Positions 1 to 12,881 are shown, counted from the stretch's first letter. The stretch: DNA of 33,972 nt from CAZLLV01 sp964560325 (GCA_964560325.1 CAZLLV010000440.1:1-33972); one strand, 5' to 3'. A program made the numbers and translations. The notes: generated by a model not told the origin, from the sequence alone.

Positions 1-157
1 GGCCCCGGCATGCGAGGCAGAGGCCCAGGGGGCCGCTCCCCTCGCCGGCGCGCCCGCAGGAGAGGCAGGCGGCGGGCAGGGCCAGCTCGAGCGCACCGCG
101 CGCGAGGCGCGCCCAGCCTCGGGAGCGGGCGGCGGCGTGGGGCTCTGTGATGTCCAT
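1..157 (-). CDS. ComF-family phosphoribosyltransferase-like protein, N-terminal fragment
   Basis: The first 52 codons are present and the gene runs off the left edge. Reading from the ATG at 157 gives a short polar leader, then the hydrophobic stretch LELALPAACLSCGRAG followed by a second pair, CLAC, at residues 47-50. Two Cys-x-x-Cys pairs (31/34 and 47/50) after an LALP-like stretch are the pattern of the N-terminal zinc ribbon of ComF/GntX proteins, whose C-terminal part is a phosphoribosyltransferase domain used in DNA uptake or carbon scavenging. The catalytic domain is outside the window, so the function is inferred from the ribbon alone. It is divergent from the barrel-protein gene at 301. 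Another small zinc-ribbon protein is possible. Confidence 0.65.
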   Translation of the reverse strand, partial: MDITEPHAAARSRGWARLARGALELALPAACLSCGRAGEGSGPLGLCLACRG

Positions 158-205
158 GGGCCGGCGTTCGTAGACGGGGACGTGCGGCGCGCCGCGTCCG
201 CCACC

Positions 206-225
206 ATAGTACCGGGCGGTATACT
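206..225. promoter_or_regulatory. Divergent promoter region, candidate -10 elements
   Basis: On the plus strand TATACT at 220-225 is a near-perfect -10 box, about 75 bases before the ATG at 301. No good -35 is visible at 16-18 bp spacing. On the minus strand TACTAT at 211-206 could serve the ComF-like gene. The two boxes sit inside an imperfect inverted repeat (AGTACCG / CGGTATACT). Assignment rests on box similarity only. Confidence 0.35.
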
Positions 226-300
226 CCCGGCGCCCCGGCACACCGGACGCTTCCAGCCGTCCCGAGACGATCACCGACCGAACCCCATCCCGAGGCCACC

Positions 301-879
301 ATGCACCGATCCGTACGGAAGCTCCCGACCGCCCTCCTCCTCGCCGCCGGCCTGGTCGCCGCGGCCGCCGCGCTCGCGCTGCCCGGCGCGGCGCACGCCC
401 AGGAGAGCTACACCTTCACCGTGGGCGTCTTCGGCGGGCTGGGCGGATCGGTTAATGCCGACGTCGGCGACTCGCTCGACAACTCCGGCTTCCAGCTCGA
501 CCTCGGCATGGTCATCCAGCCGCAGAACCACCTGGTGCTCCGGATCGGCCAGCTCGGCCTCGACGGCGACGGACGGTTCGAGGACCTGACCGACGCCGAC
601 CTCACCTACGCGACGATCGGCGGCGAGTACAAGTACCGGCACCCGTACTACGACTCCGGGATGTACCTGGCGCTCGGCGGTTACCGGCTGTCCGGGAACG
701 ACTTCTTCGACGGCGAGAGCGAGGACGACACGGCCGTCGGCCTCGCCCTCGGCGTCACCGGCGACTTCCCCATCACCCGCTGGCTGAGCTTCCAGATCGA
801 GATCTCGGGCCACTACGCCGACTTCGAGAGCGCGAGCGTCTTCGCGATGGGCCACGGCGGCCTCGCCGTGCATTTTTAA
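301..879 (+). CDS. Small outer-membrane beta-barrel protein with signal peptide
   Basis: A 192-residue exported protein. The N-terminus has basic residues (R3, R6, K7), a long Leu/Ala core and a likely signal peptidase I site after AHA near residue 33. The mature part shows alternating polar/aromatic and hydrophobic residues with many Gly and Asp, resembling eight-stranded barrels of the OmpW/OmpA type, and it ends in His-Phe; a terminal Phe is the recognition feature of BAM-inserted proteins. The ATG at 301 is preceded by GAGG at 292-295. No close family is recognised and no ligand can be suggested. It is divergent from the ComF-like gene and convergent with tlpA across a large palindrome. 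Confidence 0.75.
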   Translation: MHRSVRKLPTALLLAAGLVAAAAALALPGAAHAQESYTFTVGVFGGLGGSVNADVGDSLDNSGFQLDLGMVIQPQNHLVLRIGQLGLDGDGRFEDLTDADLTYATIGGEYKYRHPYYDSGMYLALGGYRLSGNDFFDGESEDDTAVGLALGVTGDFPITRWLSFQIEISGHYADFESASVFAMGHGGLAVHF

Positions 880-884
880 TCTCA

Positions 885-1045
885 GAGCCTGTGAAAAAAT
901 CGCCGCCCTACTGCGGGCGCCCCCGAATCGCCCCTCGCTGCGTAACGGCTCCTCGACGTAGGCCCCGCTACGCCTGCGTCGCCGCGCCTTACGAGAGGCG
1001 CCCGGATGACGCCCTCGCGACGGGCGGAGATTTCTTCACAGGCTC
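885..1045. repeat. 161-bp imperfect palindromic intergenic element
   Basis: The outer arms are GAGCCTGTGAAAAAATC plus CGCCGCCC at 885-908 and its near reverse complement at 1022-1045, 24 bases with about 3 mismatches. The interior is also largely self-complementary: GCGTAACGG pairs with CCTTACG and the centre GTAGGCCCCGCTAC is a hairpin. The whole unit could fold as one long interrupted stem, like ERIC-type or MITE-type intergenic repeats. It fills the gap between the convergent barrel and tlpA genes, ending two bases from the tlpA stop, so it may also end transcription from both sides. Copy number elsewhere in the genome is unknown. Confidence 0.7.
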
Positions 1046-1047
1046 GG

Positions 1048-1650
1048 TCACCGCCGCGCCACCTCCTCCGGCACCGCCTCGGTGCGCAGCCCGTCGATCG
1101 CCTCTTCGACCCGCGCCCGGATCTCCGGGTCGTTCCAGTCCTGGGCGCCGATCCAGCGCTCGACCACCTGCCCCTTGACCACCAGATAGGTCTCGGGCAG
1201 CTTGCGGGTGCCGTAGCGGTGGGTGACCTCCCAGCTCGGGTCGTAGAGGACCGAGCCGACCCGGTTGCCGACGAACTCCTCCACCCGCTCCATGTCGTCC
1301 GCCACCGCCACCATCAGGATCGTGAAGTCGCCCCGGTACTGACCGAAGTCCTCGGCAAGCTCGCCGAGCGAAGGCACCTCGGTCATGCAGGGCGGGCACC
1401 AGGTGGCCCAGAAGTGGACCAGGGTGACCGGCGCCATGCGCGAGCCGACCGGCACCGGCCGCCCGCCTTCGTCGATCAGGAAGCCGCCCGGCGCTTCGCG
1501 GCTGCCGTCGCCGCGCGGCCAGACGAGCACCGCCACGGCCATCGCGGCGACCAGGATCGCCACGATGCGCGTCTGGAGCCGGAGAGAGCGCGGCGCCGGC
1601 TCCGGGGCGCTGGCCGGCACGGGTTCGAGGGTCGTCGAGGTTGCGTTCAT
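1048..1650 (-). CDS. TlpA-like membrane-anchored thioredoxin-fold protein
   Basis: A 200-residue protein from the ATG at 1650. A single hydrophobic segment at residues 28-45 anchors the N-terminus, leaving a thioredoxin-like domain outside the cytoplasmic membrane. The active site is WCPPC at residues 84-88 (VHFWATWCPPC), followed by a conserved cis-Pro region in KLPETYLV. TlpA/ResA-family proteins reduce or shuffle disulfides, for example in cytochrome c maturation; the substrate here cannot be told because no ccm genes lie nearby. The longer open frame upstream of 1650 is not used: it would run into the divergent regulator's promoter and lacks family similarity. The stop abuts the palindromic element. 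Confidence 0.85.
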   Translation of the reverse strand: MNATSTTLEPVPASAPEPAPRSLRLQTRIVAILVAAMAVAVLVWPRGDGSREAPGGFLIDEGGRPVPVGSRMAPVTLVHFWATWCPPCMTEVPSLGELAEDFGQYRGDFTILMVAVADDMERVEEFVGNRVGSVLYDPSWEVTHRYGTRKLPETYLVVKGQVVERWIGAQDWNDPEIRARVEEAIDGLRTEAVPEEVARR

Positions 1651-1719
1651 GTCACCACCGTCTTTCGCTGGGGCAAGAGTCTCGTGTCCGCCGGAAGCGC
1701 TGCGGAAGGGGCTCAGGGA

Positions 1720-1770
1720 TTGACCCGACTTTCGCCGTTCATGCGTTAGAATCGGGTCAGCGTCTGACCC
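1720..1770 (+). promoter_or_regulatory. Promoter/operator candidate between tlpA and the giant regulator
   Basis: The motif TGACCC occurs three times in alternating orientation: TGACCCGA at 1721-1728, TCGGGTCA at 1752-1759 and CTGACCC at 1764-1770. The last two form GGGTCAG-CGT-CTGACCC, a perfect 7-bp-arm palindrome. TTGACC (1720-1725) and TAGAAT (1747-1752) resemble -35 and -10 boxes but are 21 bp apart, longer than usual. The arrangement suggests a repressor or activator site, possibly for the adjacent regulator itself. No -24/-12 sigma-54 promoter was recognised. Confidence 0.35.
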
Positions 1771-1823
1771 GCCGTCTCGTGCAGAGCTCCCAGCCACCGA
1801 AGGATAACGGACGCCGCCCCGTC

Positions 1824-7214
<5,391 letters not shown>

Positions 7215-7233
7215 CGGCACGGGCGCCGCACCA

Positions 7234-7266
7234 GGCCGGACCGGGGAACAAGCCGCCCCGCCGGCC
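7234..7266 (+). terminator. Hairpin after the giant regulator
   Basis: GGCCGG (7234-7239) plus GGGG (7243-7246) pairs with CCCC (7256-7259) plus CCGGCC (7261-7266), starting 20 bases after the stop codon. There is no following T-run, so termination efficiency is uncertain. It sits just before the tRNA promoter and would insulate it. Confidence 0.45.
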
Positions 7267-7269
7267 GCG

Positions 7270-7298
7270 TTGACACCCACCAGGCCGCCGAATACACT
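7270..7298 (+). promoter_or_regulatory. Sigma-70 type promoter of tRNA-Ala
   Basis: A perfect -35 TTGACA (7270-7275), 17-bp spacer and -10 TACACT (7293-7298) lie directly upstream of the tRNA at 7316. A GC-rich stretch follows the -10, as is common for stable RNA promoters. Confidence 0.75.
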
Positions 7299-7315
7299 TC
7301 GGCGTCCCGACCGGT

Positions 7316-7391
7316 GGGGCCGTAGCTCAGTTGGGAGAGCGCCTGAATGGCATTCAGGAGGTCGTCGGTTCGATCCCGATCGGCTCCACCA
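7316..7391 (+). tRNA. tRNA-Ala (anticodon GGC)
   Basis: A 76-nt cloverleaf. The acceptor arm GGGGCCG pairs with CGGCTCC (one G-U), the D arm is GCTC/GAGC, and the anticodon stem CCTGA/TCAGG encloses loop ATGGCAT with anticodon GGC at 7349-7351. The T arm is GTCGG-TTCGATC-CCGAT, the discriminator is A, and CCA is encoded. It reads GCC codons, which are abundant in this GC-rich genome. Confidence 0.97.
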
Positions 7392-7453
7392 ATACCACCC
7401 CTTCCCATCGACGAGCTCCGAAGGTGCGTCCGCGAGGACGCCGAGAGCGACCC

Positions 7454-8185
7454 ATGTCCCATTCCAACGTCTACGAAGACGACGAGAGGGCGCAGGCGTA
7501 CGCGACTCTCGCCTTTCCCGGCACCTACCACCTGGCCTACCGCGACCTGCCCGCCCTCATCGCCGAGCACGTGAGCGGCCGACGGGCGCTCGACTTCGGC
7601 TGCGGTGCGGGACGCTCGACCCGGTTCCTCGGGAAGCTCGGCTTCGAGACGGTCGGCGTGGACGTCTCGCGCAGCATGATCGAGAGGGCGAACCGGCTCG
7701 ACCCGGAAGGCTCCTACATCCTGATCGACGACGGCGACTTCGGCGCCTTCGCGTCCGAGTGCTTCGATCTGGTGCTGGCCGCCTTCCCTTTCGACAACAT
7801 CCCCGGCATCGACAAGCGCCGGGCGCTGATGCGGGAGCTGGGCCGCCTGCTGAGCCCGACCGGGCGGATCGTCCTCCTCGGCTCCGCGCCCGAGATCTAC
7901 CTTCACGAGTGGGCGTCCTTCAGCACCCGCGATTTCCCGGAGAACCGCGACGCGAAGAGCGGCGACAGAGTGCGGATCGTCATGACGGACGTCCAGGACC
8001 GGCGCCCCGTCGACGACTTCCTCTGGTTCCACCACGACTACCTGGACCTTTTCGCGGCAGCGGAGCTCGAGCTCCTCGCCGAGCACCGACCCCTCGGCCG
8101 CGAGGACGAACCCTACGAGTGGCGCTCCGAGACCGAAGTCGCGCCCTGGGTCATCTACGTCGTGGGGAGGCAGGGGCGGAGGTAG
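7454..8185 (+). CDS. Class I SAM-dependent methyltransferase
   Basis: A 243-residue protein. SAM-binding motif I is ALDFGCGAGRSTRFL at residues 45-59, followed by the acidic end of beta-2 (VGVDVS) and a motif IV-like segment, FDLVLAAFPFDNIPG. The domain is the Methyltransf_11/25 type, which covers small-molecule methylases such as those for quinones and secondary metabolites; the C-terminal third (WFHHDYLDLFAAAELEL) also matches that group. The substrate cannot be assigned. The ATG at 7454 places Tyr7 and the usual N-terminal helix before motif I; the ribosome-binding site is weak. It lies 62 bases after the tRNA and may be transcribed with it by read-through. Confidence 0.85.
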   Translation: MSHSNVYEDDERAQAYATLAFPGTYHLAYRDLPALIAEHVSGRRALDFGCGAGRSTRFLGKLGFETVGVDVSRSMIERANRLDPEGSYILIDDGDFGAFASECFDLVLAAFPFDNIPGIDKRRALMRELGRLLSPTGRIVLLGSAPEIYLHEWASFSTRDFPENRDAKSGDRVRIVMTDVQDRRPVDDFLWFHHDYLDLFAAAELELLAEHRPLGREDEPYEWRSETEVAPWVIYVVGRQGRR

Positions 8186-8217
8186 AGGGCAAGGCCTGTG
8201 TCGAAGCCAGGCAGGTC

Positions 8218-8246
8218 CATTTCGGCGAGAACGCGATCATTTCGGC
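8218..8246. promoter_or_regulatory. Direct repeat CATTTCGGC x2 upstream of the fic remnant
   Basis: CATTTCGGC occurs at 8218-8226 and 8238-8246, exactly 20 bp apart (two helical turns), 21 bases before the GTG at 8267. A related CATTTCGCGC occurs just after the pseudogene at 9002. The phasing suggests an operator, possibly bound by the protein's own former C-terminal helix-turn-helix. Confidence 0.3.
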
Positions 8247-8266
8247 AGTCTTGATACCGTTCCGCC

Positions 8267-9000
8267 GTGCACTCCTTCGAGCGCGGCTTCTTCCTGGCCC
8301 ACCCGCCCCCGCCCCAGCTCGTCCAGACCCTTCGGGTCTTGGGCGAGTACAACGGGAAGGAGCAGCTCTTTCGGCGACAGTCACCGCAGGTGCTGGACGT
8401 TCTGCGCCGGGCGGCGGTGATCGAGAGCACGCGATCCTCGAACCGAATCGAAGGGATCGTGGCGTCGGACGAGCGCGTCCAGGCTCTGGTCGAAGGGTCG
8501 GCCCGGCCGCGCAACCGGTCGGAGCAGGAGATCGCCGGGTATCGGGACGTGCTCGCCACGATTCACGCCGGCCATCAGGACATTCCGTTCACCTCGAACG
8601 TCGTCCTCCAGCTCCATCGGGATCTCTACCGCTTCGCTCCGCAGGAGGGCGGACGGTTCAAACCGGTCGACAACGAGATCACCGAGACGAGGGCCGATGG
8701 CACCCGGATGATTCGCTTCCGACCGACCTCGGCGTTCGAGACGCCGCGCGCGATGGAGGAGCTTCACCGGCGTTTCGACGGCGGGGTGCGCGCAGCGAGC
8801 TCGTGGAGAGGACGATCGAGCGCTTGCCCAGGCGGTTCCGGATCGCGGACGTGCTGCGTGCCTGCCCTGGGGTGAGCCGGCCGACCGTCCAGCGGGTGAT
8901 GCGGCGGATGCGTGACGAGGGGCGCATCGAGCTCGTCAGCCGGGGGCGAGCCGCGGCCTGGCATCGGCGGGAAACGACATCACCAACGGGCGAAACGTAG
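8267..9000 (+). pseudogene. Fic-family protein, internally deleted and frameshifted
   Basis: From the GTG at 8267 about 174 codons encode the N-terminal domain of Fic adenylyltransferases (Fic_N type), including the inhibitory-helix motif S-x-x-x-E-G in SSNRIEG. In another frame, from about 8790 to the TAG at 8998-9000, lies the usual C-terminal winged helix, with SRPTVQRVMRRMRDEGRIEL as its recognition part. The catalytic core that should lie between, carrying HPFxxGNGR, is absent on all frames. A deletion near 8783-8797 has therefore removed roughly 110-170 codons and changed frame. Intact Fic proteins transfer AMP to target proteins; this one cannot. The N-terminal piece could still be made as a product of about 202 residues. 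Confidence 0.75.
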
Positions 9001-9050
9001 TCATTTCGCGCCCGTCGTGATCGCGTTCCCCTGCCCGACGACCCCCTTTC

Positions 9051-9079
9051 TTGCCGCTCTCTGGTCCGTCGGCTAGACT
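9051..9079 (+). promoter_or_regulatory. Promoter of the receiver/GAF/PATAN operon
   Basis: TTGCCG (9051-9056), a 17-bp spacer and TAGACT (9074-9079) form a good sigma-70 type match. It would give a leader of about 105 bases before the GTG at 9192. Confidence 0.55.
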
Positions 9080-9191
9080 CGTGGCGCAGCACGACTTTGT
9101 TTGCTTCGCTGTCACGAGCGGGCCGCGGTGGGCACTTTGCTCGCTGGGCGGCCTCTCGGCCGTCGGCAGCCTTCTTGTGACGGAGATCATC

Positions 9192-9569
9192 GTGGAACCC
9201 ACCAAGATCCTGGTCGTAGACGACTCGAAGCTCATGCACAAGGTCTACGAGGTCATGCTGCGGCAGTACCCGCTGGTGCACGCGCACGACGGGCGCGACG
9301 CCCTCGGCAAGCTGGACGAGCACGCCGACATCGACCTCGTCCTCCTCGACATCAACATGCCGAACATGAACGGGCTCGAGTTCCTCGCCGCCCTCGCGGA
9401 GGACCATCGGGACCGGTCGCCGACGGTGATCGTGATCAGCACCGAGGGCAAGGAGGAGGACACGGCGCGGGGGCTCGAGGCCGGGGCGGTGGCCTACATC
9501 AAGAAGCCCTTCCGTAGCGAAGAGATCCTCGACATCATCGCCAAGACGGAGGCGAGCCCAGTCGCGTGA
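9192..9569 (+). CDS. Stand-alone receiver-domain response regulator
   Basis: A 125-residue CheY-like protein with only a receiver domain. The acidic pair is D10-D11 (ILVVDDS), the phosphoacceptor is D53 in LVLLDINMPNMNG, the switch Ser/Thr is S83/T84 in VIVISTEGK, and the conserved Lys is K105 in IKKPF. All phosphotransfer residues are present. GTG at 9192 is chosen because GGAG at 9182-9185 is correctly placed; a GTG at 9177 is the alternative. No partner histidine kinase lies in the window. The stop overlaps the start of the next gene, so the two are probably coupled and the receiver may control the GAF proteins encoded downstream. Confidence 0.9.
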   Translation: MEPTKILVVDDSKLMHKVYEVMLRQYPLVHAHDGRDALGKLDEHADIDLVLLDINMPNMNGLEFLAALAEDHRDRSPTVIVISTEGKEEDTARGLEAGAVAYIKKPFRSEEILDIIAKTEASPVA

Positions 9570-10348
9570 GCGAAGAGACCGAAACCGGATTCGGCACGGG
9601 ACGCTTGAGCCATGCTTCGATGAGCGGTAGCGAGCTCCTCGACCAGCTCCGTGCGACCCTGGACCGGGCCACCGAGCTCGTGCGGGTGATCGAGCACGAC
9701 CTCGACGCCGCCGGCTCGCCCGGTCTCGGCTCCGAGGCCGAGCGCACGAAGGACCTCGAAGCGCGCCTGTCCGCCGCCGAGGCCGACGTGAAGGAGCTCG
9801 CCGCGCGCCTGGTCGACTCGGAGCACCAGGCCGGGCGGCTGATGAACCTGTACGTCGCCACCTACCAGCTCCACGCGACCCTCCACCCCTCGGAGGTCCA
9901 GCAGACGATCGCCGAGATCGCCATCAACCTGCTCGGCGCCGAGCGCTTCGTCCTGCTGCTCAAGGAAGAGGACGATCCCGGCCGTTGCGAGATCGCGCTC
10001 GGCGAAAGCCTGGAGGAGGAGGTGCTCTACGCCGGCGGCGACTACGCGGGCGGGGATCCGATGGTCGACGAGGCGCTCGAAGACGGAGTGCTCCGCCTCG
10101 GGCCGTACGACCGCTCCAAGGCGCTCGCCGCGGTGCCGTTGCGGGTCCACGACGCGGTGGTGGGCGCGCTCGTCATCCTGAAGCTGTTCGACCACAAGCC
10201 GATGCTCCGCGGCGAGGACCGCGACCTGCTCGATCTCCTGTCGGCGCACGCGGCGTCGGCCCTCTTCGCCGCCCGGCTCTACGCCGCCAAGGACCGCAAG
10301 CTGCGCAGCCTCGAGAGCCTCGTCAAGCTCGCGCGGGGCGAGGAATGA
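9566..10348 (+). CDS. Coiled-coil/GAF-domain signalling protein
   Basis: A 260-residue soluble protein starting with GTG overlapping the receiver gene's TGA (GTGA, 4 bases). Residues about 20-95 are helical with heptad-like spacing (LEARLSAAEADVKELAARLVDSE). Residues about 97-245 form a GAF-like domain: a helix with LHPSEVQQTIAEIAINLLGAERF, a beta core FVLLLKEED, and the closing LSAHAASALFAARLYA helix typical of GAF C-termini. No enzymatic output domain is present, so it probably senses a ligand or mediates contacts in the pathway of its neighbours. Later ATG codons at 9611 or 9620 could also be used. Confidence 0.8.
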   Translation: MSEETETGFGTGRLSHASMSGSELLDQLRATLDRATELVRVIEHDLDAAGSPGLGSEAERTKDLEARLSAAEADVKELAARLVDSEHQAGRLMNLYVATYQLHATLHPSEVQQTIAEIAINLLGAERFVLLLKEEDDPGRCEIALGESLEEEVLYAGGDYAGGDPMVDEALEDGVLRLGPYDRSKALAAVPLRVHDAVVGALVILKLFDHKPMLRGEDRDLLDLLSAHAASALFAARLYAAKDRKLRSLESLVKLARGEE

Positions 10349-10376
10349 ACGGGTAGCTCTCCGCTCCCGTCCGATC

Positions 10377-11981
10377 ATGGCCATCTCCGGCAACCTCGAA
10401 GACGTCTCGGTCGCCGACGTCCTGCAGTTCATCCACCTCGGCCGCCGCACCGGCACCCTGATGCTCCGGCGCGACGGCGAGCGGGGGACGATCGGCTTCC
10501 ACCGCGGCAAGCTGGTGAGCGCCGGCAGCCCGGAGACGCCACGGCTCGGCACCCTGCTGGTGCGCGAAGGCCTGCTCGATCCGGGGCAGGTCGACGAGGC
10601 GGTCCAGGCCCAGGACGAGGAGCCGGAGCGCCGCAGCCTGGGGCAGATCCTCCTGTCGCGCGAGCTGGTCTCGGCCGAGGATCTGCGCCGCGTGATCGCG
10701 AACCAGATCGAGGCGACGATCTCCGAGCTGGTCGCCTGGGACCGGGGCACTTTCGAGTTCGTGGTCGACGACCTGCGCCCGGTCGACGACATCGCCCTCT
10801 ACCCGGGCGACGTGGTGCCGGACGCCGACATCAACACCCAGATGGTGCTGCTCGAGGCGGCCCGCATCTTCGACGAGCGCAACCGGGACGGCGGCTCGGC
10901 CGACGACACCCACCCCGCCTTCTCGCCGGAGCCGCAGGGCGGGGCCGGCGGACCGTTCGAGAGCTTCGGCGGCGTCCTCGAGCCGGCCGGCATCGCGGTC
11001 GCCGAGGCGGAGAGCGAATGGGCCGTGCATCCGCCGTCCGAGCTCGACGAGATCGGCGTCCACCGGCTCCAGATCGTCACCTCGGACGGGGAGCTGACGG
11101 GCGCCCTCGACCGCGCGCTGCCCCCCGGCTTCGCCGCCGTCGAGCCGGTCGGCGTACGTACGGCGGGTCACCCGGTGCCGGGGCACGAGCCGCCGATCGT
11201 GGTGCTCGACCTGCGCGAGAACGGGGTCAGCCTGGACGAGCTCGCGCGGCTGCGGCGCACTCGCTTCGGCACGCCGCTCGTCGCCCTGGTGGCGCCCGGC
11301 GAGCCGACCGGGAAGCTCTACGAAGCGGGCGCCCTCGCCACGGTGCCGCCCGAGGTCGAAGCGATCGTCGCCTGCGTCGAGAACCTCGCCCGCAACCGTC
11401 CCCGAAGCGCCCCGGTTCCGGGGGGGGAGGCGCTGGCGGCCGCCGCCGCCGGGCACGCCGGGAGCGCGGCGGGCGTCGAGCGGCTGCGCCGCGTGTTCGG
11501 CGACCTGCGCTCGGGGCTGATCTCGGCCACCGTCGCCCTCAACCTGATGCACATCATCTCGGAGTCGGTCGAGCGCGCGGTCCTCTTCCTGGTGAAGCGG
11601 GACCGGCTGTTCGCGCTCGGCGCGTTCGGCGCCTCGGCCGACGGCCAGCCGCTCGCCGAGCTGACCCGCGGGATGAACCTGTCGCTGGACGACGAGAACG
11701 CCCTCACCGAGAGCTTCCGGGACGGGCAGGTGGTGAGCGTAGAGTTCGAGGAGGCGGGTCTGCCGGAGCGCTTCGCGTCGATCCTGGGCACGCCCACCAA
11801 CGGGCGGGTCGTGATCTTCCCGGTCCTCGGCTCGCAGCGGGTGATCTCGGTGATCTACACCGACAACGGCGAGAACGAGGGACCGATCGAGGACGTGGAC
11901 ATCCTCGAGCTGGCGACGGCGCAGGTGGGGATGGCGTTCGAGAACGAGCTGCTGCGGCGCCAGATCGACCAGCGGGGGTGA
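10377..11981 (+). CDS. DUF4388 (PATAN) protein with pseudo-receiver and C-terminal GAF
   Basis: A 534-residue protein. Residues 1-165 are a DUF4388/PATAN domain (GNLEDVSVADVLQFIHLGRR then TGTLMLRR), known from PatA-like receiver adaptors and gliding or polarity proteins. Residues about 220-340 look like a receiver: the Asp278 strand (IVVLDLRENG) and PLVALVA align, but the N-terminal acidic pair is not visible and the final Lys-Pro is replaced (AGALATVPP), so phosphorylation is doubtful. Residues about 365-530 are GAF-like, ending in LATAQVGMAFENELLRRQI. It is the last gene of a three-gene unit after the receiver and GAF proteins, 28 bases downstream. Its role is inferred to be an output adaptor for that receiver. 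Confidence 0.8.
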   Translation: MAISGNLEDVSVADVLQFIHLGRRTGTLMLRRDGERGTIGFHRGKLVSAGSPETPRLGTLLVREGLLDPGQVDEAVQAQDEEPERRSLGQILLSRELVSAEDLRRVIANQIEATISELVAWDRGTFEFVVDDLRPVDDIALYPGDVVPDADINTQMVLLEAARIFDERNRDGGSADDTHPAFSPEPQGGAGGPFESFGGVLEPAGIAVAEAESEWAVHPPSELDEIGVHRLQIVTSDGELTGALDRALPPGFAAVEPVGVRTAGHPVPGHEPPIVVLDLRENGVSLDELARLRRTRFGTPLVALVAPGEPTGKLYEAGALATVPPEVEAIVACVENLARNRPRSAPVPGGEALAAAAAGHAGSAAGVERLRRVFGDLRSGLISATVALNLMHIISESVERAVLFLVKRDRLFALGAFGASADGQPLAELTRGMNLSLDDENALTESFRDGQVVSVEFEEAGLPERFASILGTPTNGRVVIFPVLGSQRVISVIYTDNGENEGPIEDVDILELATAQVGMAFENELLRRQIDQRG

Positions 11982-12008
11982 CCTGGCGCCGCAAGCGGGA
12001 CCGGCGAG

Positions 12009-12767
12009 TTACCGACCCTGCCCCATCGGGTTGAACTGCTGCTCCGTGTACCCCTCCGGCACCTCGTAGGTCCCGGCCGGCGCGTCCTCGGTCGAGGCCG
12101 ACACCAGCTCCTCGCTCGAGCTGAACTGGCTGCCCATCATCTGGACGTCGCTCTCCATCAGCACCGGCACGCCCTCGATCTCGAGCAGCTTCTCGGCGGC
12201 CGCGCCGAAGCCGGGCTGGAGCGAGGCCATCGCCTTCGACATGTCGCGGAAGGTCGCCAGGTCGACGCCGACGTCGGTGCTCGCCCAGACCTTCGAGCTG
12301 ATCTGCATGCCCATCTGGTTGGTCAGGCCGACGTCGTAGAGCCGCGCCGACCAGCCGTTGATCTCCTTGCGCTCGTCGGTCGGCGTGACGGTGGCGGTCA
12401 TCTCCATCGCCTTCATCATCGGCTCCATCTGCTGGCGATTCGCTTCCGGCATCATGGCGAGCATGTCGACCGGCAGGTCGAGGACCGAGTAGCTCTTCTT
12501 CTGGTGGTCGACCACGTAGACCTTCTTCTCGTCGGGGCGCAGGATGATCGTCGCGTCGCCGTCGCTGCGGGCGGCGCGACCGTCGCCGATCCAGAAGGTC
12601 ACGTCGGTGTCTTGCGCGGGCTGCTGCTGCCCCATCACCTGGTAGGCGTCGGTGTGGCTCTTCATCACCATCTTGGTGTCGGCCGAAGCGGCCGGCACGA
12701 AGGCGGCGGCGACCAGCAGGGCGACGGCGAGGGTCGGCCAGAGGGTACGGGATTTCTTATCGAGCAT
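12009..12767 (-). CDS. Exported DUF4412-like protein of unknown function
   Basis: A 252-residue protein with a clear signal peptide: basic KKSR at 4-7, a hydrophobic core to about residue 25, and a likely cleavage after ASA near residue 29. The mature part resembles DUF4412 proteins, with an early strand reporting on a dye-like or lipid-like ligand (VTFWIGDGRAARSDGDATII), the KKVYVVDHQKKSYSVLDL segment and many Met residues (MMPEANRQQMEPMMKAMEM). It is probably periplasmic, perhaps LolA-like in fold, but no activity is known. The ATG at 12767 has GGAG ten bases upstream. It is convergent with the signalling operon and divergent from blaI. Confidence 0.7.
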   Translation of the reverse strand: MLDKKSRTLWPTLAVALLVAAAFVPAASADTKMVMKSHTDAYQVMGQQQPAQDTDVTFWIGDGRAARSDGDATIILRPDEKKVYVVDHQKKSYSVLDLPVDMLAMMPEANRQQMEPMMKAMEMTATVTPTDERKEINGWSARLYDVGLTNQMGMQISSKVWASTDVGVDLATFRDMSKAMASLQPGFGAAAEKLLEIEGVPVLMESDVQMMGSQFSSSEELVSASTEDAPAGTYEVPEGYTEQQFNPMGQGR

Positions 12768-12881
12768 GAAAGGGGGTCTCCTTGGGTTTTCGTGGGGATC
12801 TTGCGTGTGTCCCCATCGAGAACGCACGGCGCCCCCGGAAGATTCTCGCCCCCCGGACGACGCGTCCGGAGAAACGGGTGC

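Noticed and set aside
7331..7453. In-frame upstream extension of the methyltransferase reading through the tRNA
   Set aside because: The extension would translate the tRNA-Ala gene; the ATG at 7454 gives the normal family N-terminus.
11987..12006. CGCCG/CGGCG hairpin between the signalling operon and the DUF4412-like gene
   Set aside because: Only a 5-bp stem with no T-run; not distinguishable from chance at this GC content.
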